Positions 42,030 through 52,329 are shown, counted from the first letter of the stretch. The stretch: 57,999 nucleotides of DNA from Halieaceae bacterium (GCA_902613175.1 CACMGJ010000011.1:1-57999), one strand, 5' to 3'. Numbers and translations: made by a program. Notes: a model not told the origin generated them from the sequence alone.

Positions 42030-43115
42030 CTAGTTTGTCCTGTCGCCAAGTTGAACCAAGACACCCTCTTTGAGCTTGAAGGACCCGGTTGTTGCGTACA
42101 GTCCTGCTTCATCGAGCGCGGTTGTGAACAGTGCCGCCGATGCTGTCTCGTCGACGAGGTCTATGCGCTGAACCTTTGCTCGGTAAGGTCGTTGCGCGCC
42201 CGGCTCTGCGTCGATAAGTTGAAAAATGTAGGTCCCCTTGGTGTCCCATCGAACGCTCGAGGGTGGAAGTTTATACACTGCCACCGATGCGCCACTGGCT
42301 ACTTCTACCTGCACGAGTTCACCATGTTTAAGATCAATGTCGATTGCACTCGCTCTTACGTCAAAAGTTCGGGTGTCAGCGTCAATAGAATCGGAAACAA
42401 CAATGATCGTTGCTGAGCCTAAAAATGTACCGTCAAGGTCATAGAGGCTCGCCTCATCACCGACTGAAATGTTCGCGAGGCCTTGAGGGACTTTGAAATC
42501 AATCCATCGCTCATCACCCAAGCCGGTGAACGCGGCAACGACTTCTCCGGAATCGAGCATGTCACCCACGACGTGAGTATAGATACCCATGCGCCCGGCG
42601 AATGGGGCCCGAATGGTTAGTCGCGTCAACTGCGCGTCGATGGCTCTTATTTGTGCGTTGAGTGCACTCAGACGCGCCTCCTGAACATCGATGTCACCCT
42701 GAGCAATCAGCGCCTGCTCTTTCAGTGTGCGACTTCGCCCCAACTGAGTGATCACGAGGTTGCGGTCTGCTCTTAGCGCTTCCTGTTGAGCGACCAGGTC
42801 TGCTGAGAAGAGCTGTAGGATAGCGTCGCCTTTCTTAACAACAGCGCCTGCAGAAAACGGAAGACTCACAATGCGCCCGCCAACTTCAGAACTGATTTCC
42901 ACAAACTCAGGCCTTCTGATGGTCCCGCCGAGGCGGCGGACTGGGGTATGCGTCATTGAGCTTACCTGACGTGCGCTTACGACTTCATAGGTTTCCGGGA
43001 AGGACGCCCCAAAAGCAATCGCAGCGGTAATTTGCTGGTACTTAACTGCCGCAAGTGCACCAGTTACCAAAAAGCAGCACACCAATGTGATCAGCCAGGG
43101 TAAAATTTTTCGCAT
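42030..43115 (-). CDS. RND efflux periplasmic adaptor subunit
   Basis: Membrane fusion protein joining the RND pump to the outer membrane channel. An N-terminal anchor helix (WLITLVCCFLVTGALAAV) is followed by the lipoyl half-motif GGRIVSLPFSAGAVVKKGD, a short helical hairpin (LRADRNLVITQLGRSRTLKE) and the second lipoyl and barrel parts (LTIRAPFAGRMGIY, VGDMLDSGEVVAAF). The 361-residue length fits. It is the first gene of the pair, and its stop is 2 bases from the pump start. It follows yggX by 23 bases, so partial read-through from mutY-yggX is possible. Confidence 0.9.
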   Translation of the reverse strand: MRKILPWLITLVCCFLVTGALAAVKYQQITAAIAFGASFPETYEVVSARQVSSMTHTPVRRLGGTIRRPEFVEISSEVGGRIVSLPFSAGAVVKKGDAILQLFSADLVAQQEALRADRNLVITQLGRSRTLKEQALIAQGDIDVQEARLSALNAQIRAIDAQLTRLTIRAPFAGRMGIYTHVVGDMLDSGEVVAAFTGLGDERWIDFKVPQGLANISVGDEASLYDLDGTFLGSATIIVVSDSIDADTRTFDVRASAIDIDLKHGELVQVEVASGASVAVYKLPPSSVRWDTKGTYIFQLIDAEPGAQRPYRAKVQRIDLVDETASAALFTTALDEAGLYATTGSFKLKEGVLVQLGDRTN

Positions 43116-43138
43116 CGCTTAAATCTCAGTAACCGACG

Positions 43139-43417
43139 TTATTCGCTGGTTTGTGATGGAGGCACATAGCCCTCAGCGTGATCGTGTTCTCCGCCACTCA
43201 GGAACAGATCCATCTGCTCAGAAAGATACTTTCTTGCATCCAGATCCATCATGTTGAGGTGCTTTTCGTTAATAAGCATGGTTTGTAGCGCTTGCCAGTC
43301 ACCCCACGCCTTCTTTGATACGGACTCATAGATGTCTTGGCCTTTTGCTCCGGGAAGGGGCGGCCTGTCCAGTCCCTCTAGTTCTTCTTGGTAGCGGCGG
43401 CAATGAACGGTTCGCAT
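43139..43417 (-). CDS. yggX: YggX, probable Fe(II)-trafficking protein
   Basis: YggX is a small cytosolic protein that lowers oxidative damage to Fe-S clusters; the name Fe(2+)-trafficking protein is conventional. [22 protein letters not shown] at the start (here [15 protein letters not shown]), then [20 protein letters not shown] (20 residues) and an acidic-rich middle match the family; the conserved Cys is present. At 92 residues it is the normal size. It overlaps the 3' end of mutY by 40 bases, as the two genes are paired in many gammaproteobacteria. Confidence 0.92.
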   Translation of the reverse strand: MRTVHCRRYQEELEGLDRPPLPGAKGQDIYESVSKKAWGDWQALQTMLINEKHLNMMDLDARKYLSEQMDLFLSGGEHDHAEGYVPPSQTSE

Positions 43418-44488
43418 GAGCTGTCTCGTAAGTCTTTAGCAGTGAGTGTGTTAAGCATTTTGAGCACTGGCGCGGGCAACCCGAGTGCCAACGCCTCGTC
43501 TATTGTAAACCAGCGGTGATCATCCCGGTCACTTATTCTGGACGATGCAGCGGCTATTGGGCACACGACCGGCGTGATGTCGAGCTTAAAGTGACTGAAC
43601 GTGTGACTGTGACGGGATTGTTCGGTCACATCTCCGGTCGCCGTTAGTCCATTATCTGAGAGCCAGTCGGCTACCTCCACTTTGTCTCGTAGTTCGGGAA
43701 AGGACCACAGTCCGCCCCAAATACCAGTTGGGGGGGCGTCGCTCTAAAAGAATGCGGCCCTCACGATCGATGCACTGCAGAAATATAGTCGACCGAACGG
43801 GGACTGCTTTCTTGGGTTTTTTACCCGGAAAGTCGGCTGGTCGATTTTCAATACGCGCTTGGCAGTCATCCGCCATGGGGCAGTAGAGGCATCCAGGATT
43901 TGATTTGGTACACAGTGTCGCTCCCAAATCCATAATGCCCTGCGTGTAGTCGCCAGTGCGCATTCTCGGTGTATGTGATTCCGAGGCTACCCAAAGCGCC
44001 GCCAGCACGTCCGCTTTACCGGGCCAGCCTTCTATCGAATGGAAGCGAGCCAATACGCGCTTAACGTTTCCATCCAATATAGGTGCCCAACCGCCGTGTC
44101 CAAGCGTCACAATGGCGCCTGCTGTCGAGCGGCCAATGCCGGGTAAAGTCTCTAGGGCTTCTACGGAGCTGGGAAATTCCCCGTCAAAATTGCCAACCAC
44201 CATTTGCGCTGCGCGGTGCATATTACGTGCGCGTGCGTAGTAACCGAGTCCGGTCCAGAGACTGAGAACATCATCGAGAGGCGCGTCTGCCAGATCTGTT
44301 ACGCACGGATAGGTGGACATGAATCGGTTGTAGTACGGGATGACGGTTGAGACCTGCGTCTGTTGTAGCATGATCTCGGAGACCCATACGCGGTAGGGCG
44401 TTTTATTCTCCTGCCAGGGCAGAGAGGTTCGACCGTACTGGTCAAACCAGGATAAAAGTCGCTCTGAAAATGAGGGAAGCTGAGTCAT
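43378..44488 (-). pseudogene. mutY: A/G-specific adenine glycosylase MutY with a frameshift in a C7 run
   Basis: MutY removes adenine mispaired with 8-oxoguanine. The N-terminal glycosylase domain is intact: SEIMLQQTQV with the catalytic Glu, the HhH motif LPGIGRSTAGAI, Asp in LDGNVKRV, and the four 4Fe-4S cysteines in CTKSNPGCLYCPMADDC. Near 43730-43736 a run of seven C (coding strand) shifts the frame, so the protein reads RPPNWYLGRTVV instead of RPPTGIWGGLWSFPEL, and the C-terminal NUDIX-like lesion-recognition domain (EVADWLSDNGL onward to 43378) is in another frame. Six C would restore the reading. Causes could be a sequencing or assembly error, a real mutation, or slippage. It precedes yggX and is divergent from hisB. 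Confidence 0.85.
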
Positions 44489-44576
44489 AAGATGAGCTGT
44501 TAAGCGCTTTGCTATACAATCCGCGGCCTAGTGTAGCGTGTCGGCGCAGAAGCCGACCCAAGTTTAGGAAAAACAG

Positions 44577-45185
44577 ATGGACAACGCTCAAACGCCTATA
44601 CGTGAAGCCACAGTCTCACGAGATACACTTGAGACTCAAATCACCGTTTCGGTCTGCCTCGATGGAACAGGAAAAGCTGAGTTTGATACGGGCTTACCCT
44701 TCCTCGAGCACATGCTTGATCAGATAGCCCGTCATGGGATGGTTGATCTCAACATCAAGGCCAATGGCGATTTGCTCATCGATGCGCACCATACGGTAGA
44801 AGACATCGGCATCACGTTCGGTCAGGCACTAGCAAAAGCCGTGGGCGATCGTCGTGGCATCCTGCGCTATGGGCATGCTTATGTTCCGCTGGATGAAGCA
44901 TTGTCTCGCGTTGTTGTAGATTTTTCGGGTCGTCCTAGTCTTCACTACGATGTGCCCTTCACCCGCGCCTCAGTAGGCGATTTTGATGTCGATCTATTCG
45001 CGGAGTTTTTTCACGGGTTGGTCAATCACGCGCACCTGACCTTGCACATCGACAATCTGAAGGGTGAGAACAGTCACCACCAAGCCGAGACCGTATTTAA
45101 GGCGTTCGGTAGAGCGCTGCGTATGGCGGTCTCTGCAGATGAGCGCGCGCCCTCGGCAATGCCATCAACCAAAGGCGTTCTATAA
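44577..45185 (+). CDS. hisB: Imidazoleglycerol-phosphate dehydratase
   Basis: HisB makes imidazole acetol phosphate in histidine synthesis; here it is the single-domain enzyme of 202 residues, without the phosphatase part of the enterobacterial fusion. The Mn-binding His motifs [15 protein letters not shown] and [21 protein letters not shown] (here [15 protein letters not shown]) are complete, and [13 protein letters not shown] is typical. It is the first gene of a four-gene run (hisB, hisH, hisA, hisF), transcribed away from mutY. The other his genes are not in this window. Confidence 0.95.
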   Translation: MDNAQTPIREATVSRDTLETQITVSVCLDGTGKAEFDTGLPFLEHMLDQIARHGMVDLNIKANGDLLIDAHHTVEDIGITFGQALAKAVGDRRGILRYGHAYVPLDEALSRVVVDFSGRPSLHYDVPFTRASVGDFDVDLFAEFFHGLVNHAHLTLHIDNLKGENSHHQAETVFKAFGRALRMAVSADERAPSAMPSTKGVL

Positions 45186-45189
45186 TTCC

Positions 45190-45837
45190 ATGACGCAAAC
45201 GGTTGCCGTTATCGATTACGGTATGGGTAATCTTCACTCAGTTGAAAGCGCACTGCGAGAGGCAGGCGCGAGCGATGTTGTGGTCACAGCAGATGCCGAG
45301 ACCATTTTGGCGGCCGGTCGCATCGTGTTTCCCGGGGTTGGTGCCATTCGTGACTGTCTTGCCGAGTTTCGCCGGCTGGGTTGTGACACAACGCTTCGTT
45401 TAGCCGTTGAGCGCGGTACACCCGTATTGGGAATCTGCGTTGGCATGCAGTCGCTCATGGCGCGATCAGAAGAGAATGGCGGTGTTGATTGTTTGGGCTT
45501 CTTTAATGGAACAGTCATGCGTTTCCCAAGGAATCACAGTGATATCGATGGCACGAAGCTGAAAGTTCCTCATATGGGCTGGAATCAGGTGTCGCAAAAC
45601 CAGAACCACCCACTTTGGGACGGAATCGCGGACAACGCGTATTTCTATTTCGTACACAGCTTCTTTTTACCTGAGGCGGAATCTGATTTCGTGGCGGGGT
45701 CGTTCGACTACGGCATCAAGGGCAGTGCAGCCATCGCTAAAGGCAACGTATTTGCTACCCAGTTTCACCCTGAGAAAAGCCATGACAACGGCTTGAAGCT
45801 GCTCGCTAACTTTTTGACATGGGACGGCACATGCTAG
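45190..45837 (+). CDS. hisH: Imidazole glycerol phosphate synthase, glutaminase subunit
   Basis: HisH releases ammonia from glutamine and channels it to His[19 protein letters not shown] is the N-terminal strand, [10 protein letters not shown] holds the nucleophile Cys, and [14 protein letters not shown] the His-Glu pair. The ATG at 45190 begins 4 bases after the hisB stop and gives the normal size of 215 residues; the frame is open further upstream only by overlap with hisB. It overlaps hisA by 7 bases, so all four genes are coupled. Confidence 0.95.
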   Translation: MTQTVAVIDYGMGNLHSVESALREAGASDVVVTADAETILAAGRIVFPGVGAIRDCLAEFRRLGCDTTLRLAVERGTPVLGICVGMQSLMARSEENGGVDCLGFFNGTVMRFPRNHSDIDGTKLKVPHMGWNQVSQNQNHPLWDGIADNAYFYFVHSFFLPEAESDFVAGSFDYGIKGSAAIAKGNVFATQFHPEKSHDNGLKLLANFLTWDGTC

Positions 45838-46574
45838 TTATACCTGCAATAGACCTGAAAGATGGGCAATGCGTCCGCTTGCGGCAGGGTGATATGGAAG
45901 ACAGCACGGTCTTTTCTGATGATCCAGTCGCCACGGCGGAGCGGTGGGCAGAAGCGACGGCGCGCAGGCTGCACTTGGTTGACCTCAATGGTGCGTTTGC
46001 CGGCAAGCCCAAGAATGCTGAAGCGGTCAGGGCGATTACCCGTGCGCTTCCCAGCTTGCCCGTCCAAATCGGCGGTGGCATCCGTGATTGTGCGACCATC
46101 GAAAGCTACCTCAATTCCGGCGTGAGCTACATCATTATTGGAACAGCCGCGATCAAAAACCCTGAGTTTGTTCGCGAAGCCTGTGAGCGGTTTCCCGGGC
46201 ACATCATCGTAGGCATTGATGCTAAGTCCGGATTTGTCGCGACCGATGGTTGGGCTGAGACCAGTACCGTACTTGCCGTAGACCTGGCGCGTGATTTTCG
46301 TGACGCCGGGGTCGAGGCGATTGTGTACACGGACATCGAGCGAGACGGGATGATGCAGGGTGTCAACGTCAGTGCAACGGTTAATCTGGCCAAAGAGGGC
46401 GGCTTACCCGTGATTGCCTCAGGCGGTGTGACTAATATCGAGGACATTCGTGTTCTTTCTGAGGTGGCGCACACTGGCATTGTTGGCGCTATAACGGGTC
46501 GGGCTATTTACGAAGGGACATTAGACGTCGCAAAAGCCCAGGCGCTGGCAGATCAAGTGAGTGCAATGCAGTGA
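45831..46574 (+). CDS. hisA: ProFAR isomerase
   Basis: HisA is a TIM-barrel isomerase converting ProFAR to PRFAR in histidine synthesis. [17 protein letters not shown] is the N-terminus with the catalytic Asp, VQIGGGIRD and the second-half [13 protein letters not shown] are its two phosphate-binding loops, and [12 protein letters not shown] has the second catalytic Asp. Start at 45831 gives 247 residues. Its start lies inside the end of hisH and its last codon overlaps the GTG of hisF. Confidence 0.95.
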   Translation: MLVIPAIDLKDGQCVRLRQGDMEDSTVFSDDPVATAERWAEATARRLHLVDLNGAFAGKPKNAEAVRAITRALPSLPVQIGGGIRDCATIESYLNSGVSYIIIGTAAIKNPEFVREACERFPGHIIVGIDAKSGFVATDGWAETSTVLAVDLARDFRDAGVEAIVYTDIERDGMMQGVNVSATVNLAKEGGLPVIASGGVTNIEDIRVLSEVAHTGIVGAITGRAIYEGTLDVAKAQALADQVSAMQ

Positions 46575-47338
46575 GCCTGGCGAAGCGCATTATTCCCTGC
46601 CTCGACGTCGATCAGGGGCGTGTTGTCAAAGGCGTGAACTTCGTAGGCATTCGCGACGCGGGCGATCCTATCGAAATCGCTCGTCGTTACAACGACGCAG
46701 GTGCTGATGAAATCACCTTCCTCGATATCACAGCCAGTCACGAGCAGCGTGATACCACATATAGAACCGTTGAGCAGATCGCGTCTCAGGTATTCATTCC
46801 ACTCACGGTCGGGGGTGGTGTTCGGGCTGTTACTGATATCCGCCGCTTGCTGAATGCGGGCGCAGACAAAGTCAGTATTAACACGGCAGCCACTTTCAAT
46901 CCGGATTTTGTTCGCGAGTCAGCTGAGCGATTTGGTTCCCAGTGCATTGTGGTCGCGATGGACGTAAAAGCACTCGACAATGGCTCAGGACGTCACGAGT
47001 TGTTTACCCACGGGGGTCGTAAACCGACAGGCATAGAAGCCATTGAGTGGGCCCAAAAAATGGCTGATTTTGGCGCTGGGGAAATTTTGCTGACCAGCAT
47101 GGATCGCGATGGAACCAAGGACGGCTATGACTTGCCTATTACGAGAGCCATCTCCGATGCGGTGGACATTCCCGTTATTGCTTCAGGAGGCGTCGGAACG
47201 CTAGACCATCTCGTGGCGGGGTTTACTAAAGGCGGGGCGGACGCGGTTCTAGCGGCGAGTATCTTCCACTTTGGCACGTATACAGTGGCCGAAGCAAAAG
47301 CGCACTTAGCTCAATCCGGAATTGCGATTAGATGGTAG
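46571..47338 (+). CDS. hisF: Imidazole glycerol phosphate synthase, cyclase subunit
   Basis: HisF uses ammonia from HisH to form imidazole glycerol phosphate and AICAR. The TIM-barrel motifs are [19 protein letters not shown] (catalytic Asp), [27 protein letters not shown] with the second catalytic Asp and [13 protein letters not shown]. The start is GTG in a GTGA overlap with hisA. 255 residues is the family size. It converges on ctpA with 11 bases between stops. In Pseudomonas the same genes sit at this place. Confidence 0.95.
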   Translation: MSLAKRIIPCLDVDQGRVVKGVNFVGIRDAGDPIEIARRYNDAGADEITFLDITASHEQRDTTYRTVEQIASQVFIPLTVGGGVRAVTDIRRLLNAGADKVSINTAATFNPDFVRESAERFGSQCIVVAMDVKALDNGSGRHELFTHGGRKPTGIEAIEWAQKMADFGAGEILLTSMDRDGTKDGYDLPITRAISDAVDIPVIASGGVGTLDHLVAGFTKGGADAVLAASIFHFGTYTVAEAKAHLAQSGIAIRW

Positions 47339-47349
47339 TGAGCGCTAAC

Positions 47350-48729
47350 TTACTCTTTTTCTGAAGATGAATCGTCAGAGTCTGCGTCAATATCACTCAG
47401 CGGCGTTTCTCCCAAGCTTTGATAGACGTTAATACCTTTGAGCAAGGTGAAGGCCTCATAGATCTGATTGTCGTCTTCGCGCAGTGTCGCGATGGCTTCG
47501 GTCTCCGTTTCAACGTTTGATCCCGTGTTCTCAATACTCCGATTGAGGTCGGCTTCTCGAAGTCGGTTATTTTGCTCAAGGCTGGTTAACTGCGCTCGTT
47601 CAACTATCACGTCCGGCACAATACCTTCAGCCTGAATAGATCGTCCGTTGGGTGTGTAATAGAGCGACGTTGTTAATTTCAGGGCTTTGGTTTCAGAGAC
47701 TGGAAGTACGGTTTGAACCGAGCCTTTCCCAAAACTTTGAGTGCCCATAATGACCGCTCGCCCGCGGTCCTGAAGCGCGCCAGCAATAATCTCGGAAGCG
47801 CTGGCTGATCCACCATTCACCAAAACCACCACGGGCACGCCCGGTAACAATTCTCCTGGTTCGGCGTAGTATGTGTTCATGGAGTCGGGGTGACGTCCTT
47901 TGGTATAGACGACCAAACCACCATCAAGGAAGTTAGTGGCCATCTCAACACTGGCATTCATAACACCACCGGGGTTGTTACGGACGTCCAGAACAACACC
48001 TTTGACGTCACCTTTTTCTAGCGCTGATTCGATCGCACGGGTGACCTCGCGTCCCGAGTCTCTTTGGAAACGGGATACTCGAATCAGCCAGTAGCCATCG
48101 TCAAGCTCACGTGCTCGCACGCTGGGCACGTCGATAACGCCGCGCGTGACAATCACGTCAAAGGGCTGACTTTCACCGGCCCTGCCGATTTCAAGTGTGA
48201 CTGTAGTGCCCTCCGGACCGCGCATGTAAGTAGAGGACTCACTGGTGGACATGCCCTGCGTCGACGTGCCGTCAATTTTGAGGATCACATCACCAGCCAT
48301 CAATCCAGCGTCGATCGCGGGTGAGCCATCAATCGGTGTAACGATTGCAATGAAGCCACCCCGATAGCCGATTTCAATGCCCAGACCGGTGAACTGGCCT
48401 TCTGTTGATTCCTGAAGGTTCTCGTAGTCATCGTCGGTGAGGTAGGCGGAGTGCGGATCGAGGCTGGTTAGCATACCTTTCACTGCCATTTCAAAGAGCT
48501 CCGCATCGGTGACATCCTCCACGTAGCCACGACGAATGGCATCGAAGGTATCCGCAAAGAGTTGAAGCTCCTCAAACGAGGTGCTAACCGCTCGCGGTTT
48601 CTCTTCAGTCGGCTCATTCGTCTGTGCGATGGCGACGTATGACGTGCTGAGTACAAGCATTGCTCCCAATAAATGGGTAGCTCCGTTGGCTAAGAGACGT
48701 TCTCTAGAATTAAAACCGATATGTGCCAT
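47350..48729 (-). CDS. ctpA: S41 family carboxyl-terminal processing peptidase
   Basis: A periplasmic Ser-Lys protease that trims envelope proteins, including cell wall hydrolases in species studied. An N-terminal hydrophobic segment serves as signal or anchor, a PDZ domain occupies about residues 110-190, and the peptidase core has NGGSASASEI with catalytic Ser310 and SFGKGSVQ with Lys335. The extended C-terminus is acidic (DADSDDSSSEKE). At 459 residues it is normal for the CtpA group. It is the last gene of gpmI-envC-ctpA, starting 9 bases after envC. Confidence 0.9.
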   Translation of the reverse strand: MAHIGFNSRERLLANGATHLLGAMLVLSTSYVAIAQTNEPTEEKPRAVSTSFEELQLFADTFDAIRRGYVEDVTDAELFEMAVKGMLTSLDPHSAYLTDDDYENLQESTEGQFTGLGIEIGYRGGFIAIVTPIDGSPAIDAGLMAGDVILKIDGTSTQGMSTSESSTYMRGPEGTTVTLEIGRAGESQPFDVIVTRGVIDVPSVRARELDDGYWLIRVSRFQRDSGREVTRAIESALEKGDVKGVVLDVRNNPGGVMNASVEMATNFLDGGLVVYTKGRHPDSMNTYYAEPGELLPGVPVVVLVNGGSASASEIIAGALQDRGRAVIMGTQSFGKGSVQTVLPVSETKALKLTTSLYYTPNGRSIQAEGIVPDVIVERAQLTSLEQNNRLREADLNRSIENTGSNVETETEAIATLREDDNQIYEAFTLLKGINVYQSLGETPLSDIDADSDDSSSEKE

Positions 48730-48738
48730 GCGTATCTG

Positions 48739-49908
48739 CTACCTAATCCAATTGGCCGGATTGACCGGAGTGCCATCTGAACGTATCTCAAAGTACAAGG
48801 CCGGCTCAGTAGCCCCTCCACTTGAGCCAACGCGAGCAATGACTTCTCCCGGCGCCACCCACTCACCTGTCTCTTTGAGCAGGCTCTCGTTGTGCCCGTA
48901 AAGGCTCATCCAGCCGTCACCGTGGTCAACGATGGTAAGCAAACCCTGTCCTAGTAGCCAGTCTGCGTAAATGACGCGCCCATAATGAACTGACCGTACG
49001 GACGATCCCCGGTCCGCGGGGATCAGCCAGCCTTGCCATTTCAGATCACCACGTTCTCTTTTCTGGCCGAACCGAGTCTCACTGGCGCCATCAAGCGGCG
49101 CTCGCAGCTTACCTTTGAGTGCAGCGAAATCATCGTATTCGCCGTCCAGCGACAGGTTGGCAAGACGCTCCAGAAGCTCGGCAAGTAGCGTGTTTAGGCG
49201 AACAGAATCGGCGCGTAGAGCAGCCACTTGGTTACCATCGCGGGCAAGAGATGCAGATAGCTTGTCGATCAGCGCTTTCTGTTCCAACCGCTGATCCACT
49301 AACTTTGTTCGTGTTTGGGTCAGCGATGCGCGGTCTTTTTCTTGTGCTTCCTGTGCGGCCGCCAGTTGAGTTCGGTTAGCGTCGAGCTGGAGCACCGCCG
49401 CCTTAAATTCATCGATCGTATCAAGCTGTTGATTAAGCAGTAGATTAAAGTAGGCTAAATTCCGCTCCGTTTCCTGTGGCGCACTGTCCCCAAACAGAAT
49501 CTTAAGATCGCCACCCTGCTTCAATACTGAAAAGACACCGACGCTTGTCTCTAAAGTCTCTTGCAGCCCATTTATCCTGCGCTCTATGCGCAATCCATCG
49601 GCTTCAAGCTCATTGATGTCTCGCTGACGTTGCTCAAGGCTGGCCTGTGTCTTTCGCAAGGCTTCATTGGTACGACCAATCGCGACGTCGGTATCGCGCA
49701 GCTGCGACTGGATTTCATCTCGCTCCTTTGATTGCGAGGTAATTAGCTGCTCAAGCATCGCGATTTCATCATTGATCGCTTTGATGGCTGCGCGCGCTTC
49801 AGCCTCACTTGTGAGTTCATTGCTGTCGGCAAAGGTGGGATAGGAGCCCAGTAGCATGGTGGCACTCACTATCATGAGAGCTTGAATCCAAAGCCGAAAA
49901 AAGATCAT
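48739..49908 (-). CDS. envC: EnvC-type murein hydrolase activator
   Basis: EnvC activates amidases at the division site from the periplasm. A signal peptide (LIVSATMLLGSYPTFA-like, here IVSATMLLGSYPTFA) precedes a long coiled-coil region of heptads (residues about 30-250: IAMLEQLITSQSKERDEIQS, 20 residues, is one stretch), and the C-terminal 100 residues are an M23/LytM domain. Zinc-binding His residues are incomplete, with SLYGHNES in place of the canonical HxH site, as expected for EnvC, which is an activator and not a hydrolase. It lies between gpmI and ctpA, the same order as in Pseudomonas. Confidence 0.85.
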   Translation of the reverse strand: MIFFRLWIQALMIVSATMLLGSYPTFADSNELTSEAEARAAIKAINDEIAMLEQLITSQSKERDEIQSQLRDTDVAIGRTNEALRKTQASLEQRQRDINELEADGLRIERRINGLQETLETSVGVFSVLKQGGDLKILFGDSAPQETERNLAYFNLLLNQQLDTIDEFKAAVLQLDANRTQLAAAQEAQEKDRASLTQTRTKLVDQRLEQKALIDKLSASLARDGNQVAALRADSVRLNTLLAELLERLANLSLDGEYDDFAALKGKLRAPLDGASETRFGQKRERGDLKWQGWLIPADRGSSVRSVHYGRVIYADWLLGQGLLTIVDHGDGWMSLYGHNESLLKETGEWVAPGEVIARVGSSGGATEPALYFEIRSDGTPVNPANWIR

Positions 49909-49917
49909 TGCGAGTGA

Positions 49918-51459
49918 CTAGGCAGAGAGCAGTGACTCACCGGTCATTGCACTGGGTTTTGGAATGGCCATGAGATCTAGGATAGTCGGCGCGATATCGG
50001 CTAGTACTCCTGGCGCCTCTCTGAACTCTCGTCCATGCTTTCCTACGTAAAACAGTGGCACGGGTTGCGTTGTGTGCTGTGTATGGGGCTGTTCCGTATC
50101 GTGATCGTGCATTTGTTCGCAGTTGCCATGATCGGCTGTTATCAAGGCCTGACCGTCAGCTGCTAGCACCGCTTCCTCCACACGAGCGATACAGGCATCC
50201 AAGGTTTCCACGGCTTTCACCGCCGCCTCGAAATTACCTGTGTGGCCAACCATGTCTCCATTGGCGAAGTTGACGACAATGAGCTCATGCGAACGATTTT
50301 CGATGCTCTCAATAATGGTGTCGGTCACTTCAACCGCCGACATCTCAGGTTTTAAATCGTAAGTGGCGACATCAGGGGAAGGAATAAGCACTCGCTCTTC
50401 GCCTTCGAACATCGCCTCGCGACCACCGCTAAAGAAAAAGGTGACGTGCGCGTATTTCTCGGTTTCCGCTATTCGCGCTTGCCGCAAGCCATGAGATGCG
50501 ATGACGGCGCCGAGGGTGTCCTCGATGATGTTTGGCCTGAAAGCAACGCTCGCGTTGATGCCCTCAAAGTATTCAGTGGTAGTAACGAAACGTGCCTTTG
50601 GAAGGTGTTTGCGCTCAAACTCTGAGAATGCGGGTTCTGTTAGTGCCTGGGACAGCTGTCGTGCACGATCCGCTCGAAAGTTCATGAAGAGAATGCTGTC
50701 ACCATCGTTAATTGTAACGGCTTCACCAATTCGACTCGGCGCCACAAATTCATCGTTTTCATCTCTTTCATAAGCGGCGGCGAGCGCGTCGCTGGTGCAG
50801 GCATATTGGTAATGAGCGATGCCCTGCGTGATAAGGTCGTAAGCGGGTTCTATGCGCGACCAGCGCTTATCGCGATCCATTGCAAAGTAGCGACCTTGAA
50901 CGGTTGCTACTTTGCCAGTGCCTAATTCTGCGAATACATCATCGGCACGTGCCAGTGAGGCCGCGGCGCTTCGAGGAGGCATGTCTCTCCCGTCGAGGAA
51001 AGCGTGCAGGAACATCTGTTCTACCCCGCGCGCCTTGGCTAGTCGAAGGGCGGCGAAGATATGTTCTTCATGGCTGTGCACGCCACCGGGCGAGAGGAGG
51101 CCAAACACGTGTACGGCGGACTGAGTGGCTACGGCGGCATCAATCGCATCGGTGAAGGCTGGGTTGCTAGCAAACGTACCATCTTCGATGGCTTTGTCGA
51201 TTCGGGTGATGCTTTGGTGAATAATGCGCCCGGATCCTAAGCTCATATGTCCGACTTCGGAGTTGCCCATCTGGCCTGCAGGCAACCCAACGTCAAGTCC
51301 TGACCCTGAAACAAGCGTCGATTCACCTGTTTCCCACAGGCGGTCGAAGTTCGGTGTTCGGGCATGGAAAATGGCGTTATTTTCTGGCGCTTGCCGATAA
51401 CCGAATCCATCCAAGATGACTAGGACGGTAGGTGAGAACGCGTTGGTATTGGATGACAT
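49918..51459 (-). CDS. gpmI: 2,3-bisphosphoglycerate-independent phosphoglycerate mutase
   Basis: GpmI interconverts 3- and 2-phosphoglycerate in glycolysis using two Mn ions and a phosphoserine. GNSEVGHMSLGSGR holds the catalytic Ser; DGFGYR at the start and ITADHGNCEQMHD with HTQHTTQPVPLFY at the end supply metal ligands. 513 residues is the family size. It is the first gene of gpmI-envC-ctpA on the minus strand, divergent from the rhodanese gene, so the 164-base gap holds two promoters. Confidence 0.95.
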   Translation of the reverse strand: MSSNTNAFSPTVLVILDGFGYRQAPENNAIFHARTPNFDRLWETGESTLVSGSGLDVGLPAGQMGNSEVGHMSLGSGRIIHQSITRIDKAIEDGTFASNPAFTDAIDAAVATQSAVHVFGLLSPGGVHSHEEHIFAALRLAKARGVEQMFLHAFLDGRDMPPRSAAASLARADDVFAELGTGKVATVQGRYFAMDRDKRWSRIEPAYDLITQGIAHYQYACTSDALAAAYERDENDEFVAPSRIGEAVTINDGDSILFMNFRADRARQLSQALTEPAFSEFERKHLPKARFVTTTEYFEGINASVAFRPNIIEDTLGAVIASHGLRQARIAETEKYAHVTFFFSGGREAMFEGEERVLIPSPDVATYDLKPEMSAVEVTDTIIESIENRSHELIVVNFANGDMVGHTGNFEAAVKAVETLDACIARVEEAVLAADGQALITADHGNCEQMHDHDTEQPHTQHTTQPVPLFYVGKHGREFREAPGVLADIAPTILDLMAIPKPSAMTGESLLSA

Positions 51460-51623
51460 GGTTTCCCCTCAAGCTCACCTTATGAATTTTATCCTGATGA
51501 ATGTTACAGATCATCCCGTTAGACGGTGATTCTGCTACTGGAGAGCCCTTGTCGAAGCACGTATACTCTGCGCTTCTCGCGCGCGTGCCCTCCGGGGCAG
51601 AAGCTAACTCAGAGAGCCTAACA

Positions 51624-52046
51624 GTGTCTTTTAGCCAGTTTTTAATTTTCGTCTCCGAGCAGTGGCTGTTGGTATTTGCGCTCTTACTGTCGCTCAATCT
51701 CTTACTCTTTACGGAGTCCAGAAAGGCTGGGCCTGCGCTTAGCCCTCAGCAAGCGATTAATCTGACAAATAAGAGCGGTGGCATCTTTCTTGATGTGAGG
51801 GATTCGAAAGAGTTTAAGCGGGCGCACATAAGCGAAGCGATCAACATCCCTTCGGCGAATTTACCGGGAAGAATGGGTGAGCTAGAGGCTTATAAAAACA
51901 AGCCCGTGATTGTGGTGTGCCGAATGGGTAGTAGTGCGTCAGCAGCAGTCAAACAGCTCAGGGCAAATGGCTTTGGTAATGCGCACCGAATGGCGGGTGG
52001 CATGATGAGCTGGGATGAACAGCGCTTGCCGGTAACCAACAAATGA
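51624..52046 (+). CDS. Rhodanese-like membrane protein (YibN type)
   Basis: A small sulfurtransferase-like protein with an N-terminal membrane helix (WLLVFALLLSLNLLLF) and a rhodanese domain whose loop VVCRMGSSASAAV holds the active Cys. A longer reading from 51501 exists, but the GTG at 51624 has a GAGAG site and gives the SFSQFLIF N-terminus expected of YibN-type proteins, 140 residues. The physiological role of YibN is not settled. It overlaps grxC by 4 bases (ATGA), and grxC and secB follow, as in Pseudomonas. Confidence 0.83.
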   Translation: MSFSQFLIFVSEQWLLVFALLLSLNLLLFTESRKAGPALSPQQAINLTNKSGGIFLDVRDSKEFKRAHISEAINIPSANLPGRMGELEAYKNKPVIVVCRMGSSASAAVKQLRANGFGNAHRMAGGMMSWDEQRLPVTNK

Positions 52047-52306
52047 GTACCGTTACCATTTACACCACGCGATGGTGCCCTTTTTGTCTGCGAGCAAAGC
52101 ATTTGCTGAACAGTAAGCGCGTGGCATTCGACGAGATTCCGGTTGATGGTAATCCAGGTCTGAAAGCCGAGATGGCTGCCATGGCTGGAGCGACGAGCGT
52201 TCCTCAGATCTGGATAGGCGACCAGCACGTCGGTGGCTGCGATGAACTGTATGGCCTCGAGCGTCGTCAGCAATTAGATTCAATGCTTCGATCAGAAGCA
52301 CCTTAA
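52043..52306 (+). CDS. grxC: Glutaredoxin 3
   Basis: An 87-residue dithiol glutaredoxin with the redox motif CPFC after TTRWCPFCLRAKHLL, cis-Pro in TSVPQIWI and the C-terminal GGCDELYGLE loop. It reduces disulfides with glutathione in the cytosol. The CPFC variant of the usual CPYC is within the family range. It overlaps the rhodanese gene by 4 bases and precedes secB by 23 bases. Confidence 0.93.
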   Translation: MSTVTIYTTRWCPFCLRAKHLLNSKRVAFDEIPVDGNPGLKAEMAAMAGATSVPQIWIGDQHVGGCDELYGLERRQQLDSMLRSEAP

Positions 52307-52329
52307 ATACTAAGAAAGGAGTAACCGCC

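Noticed and set aside
48739..49908. An active M23 zinc endopeptidase
   Set aside because: Metal-binding histidines are incomplete and a long coiled coil precedes the domain, which fits an EnvC-type activator.
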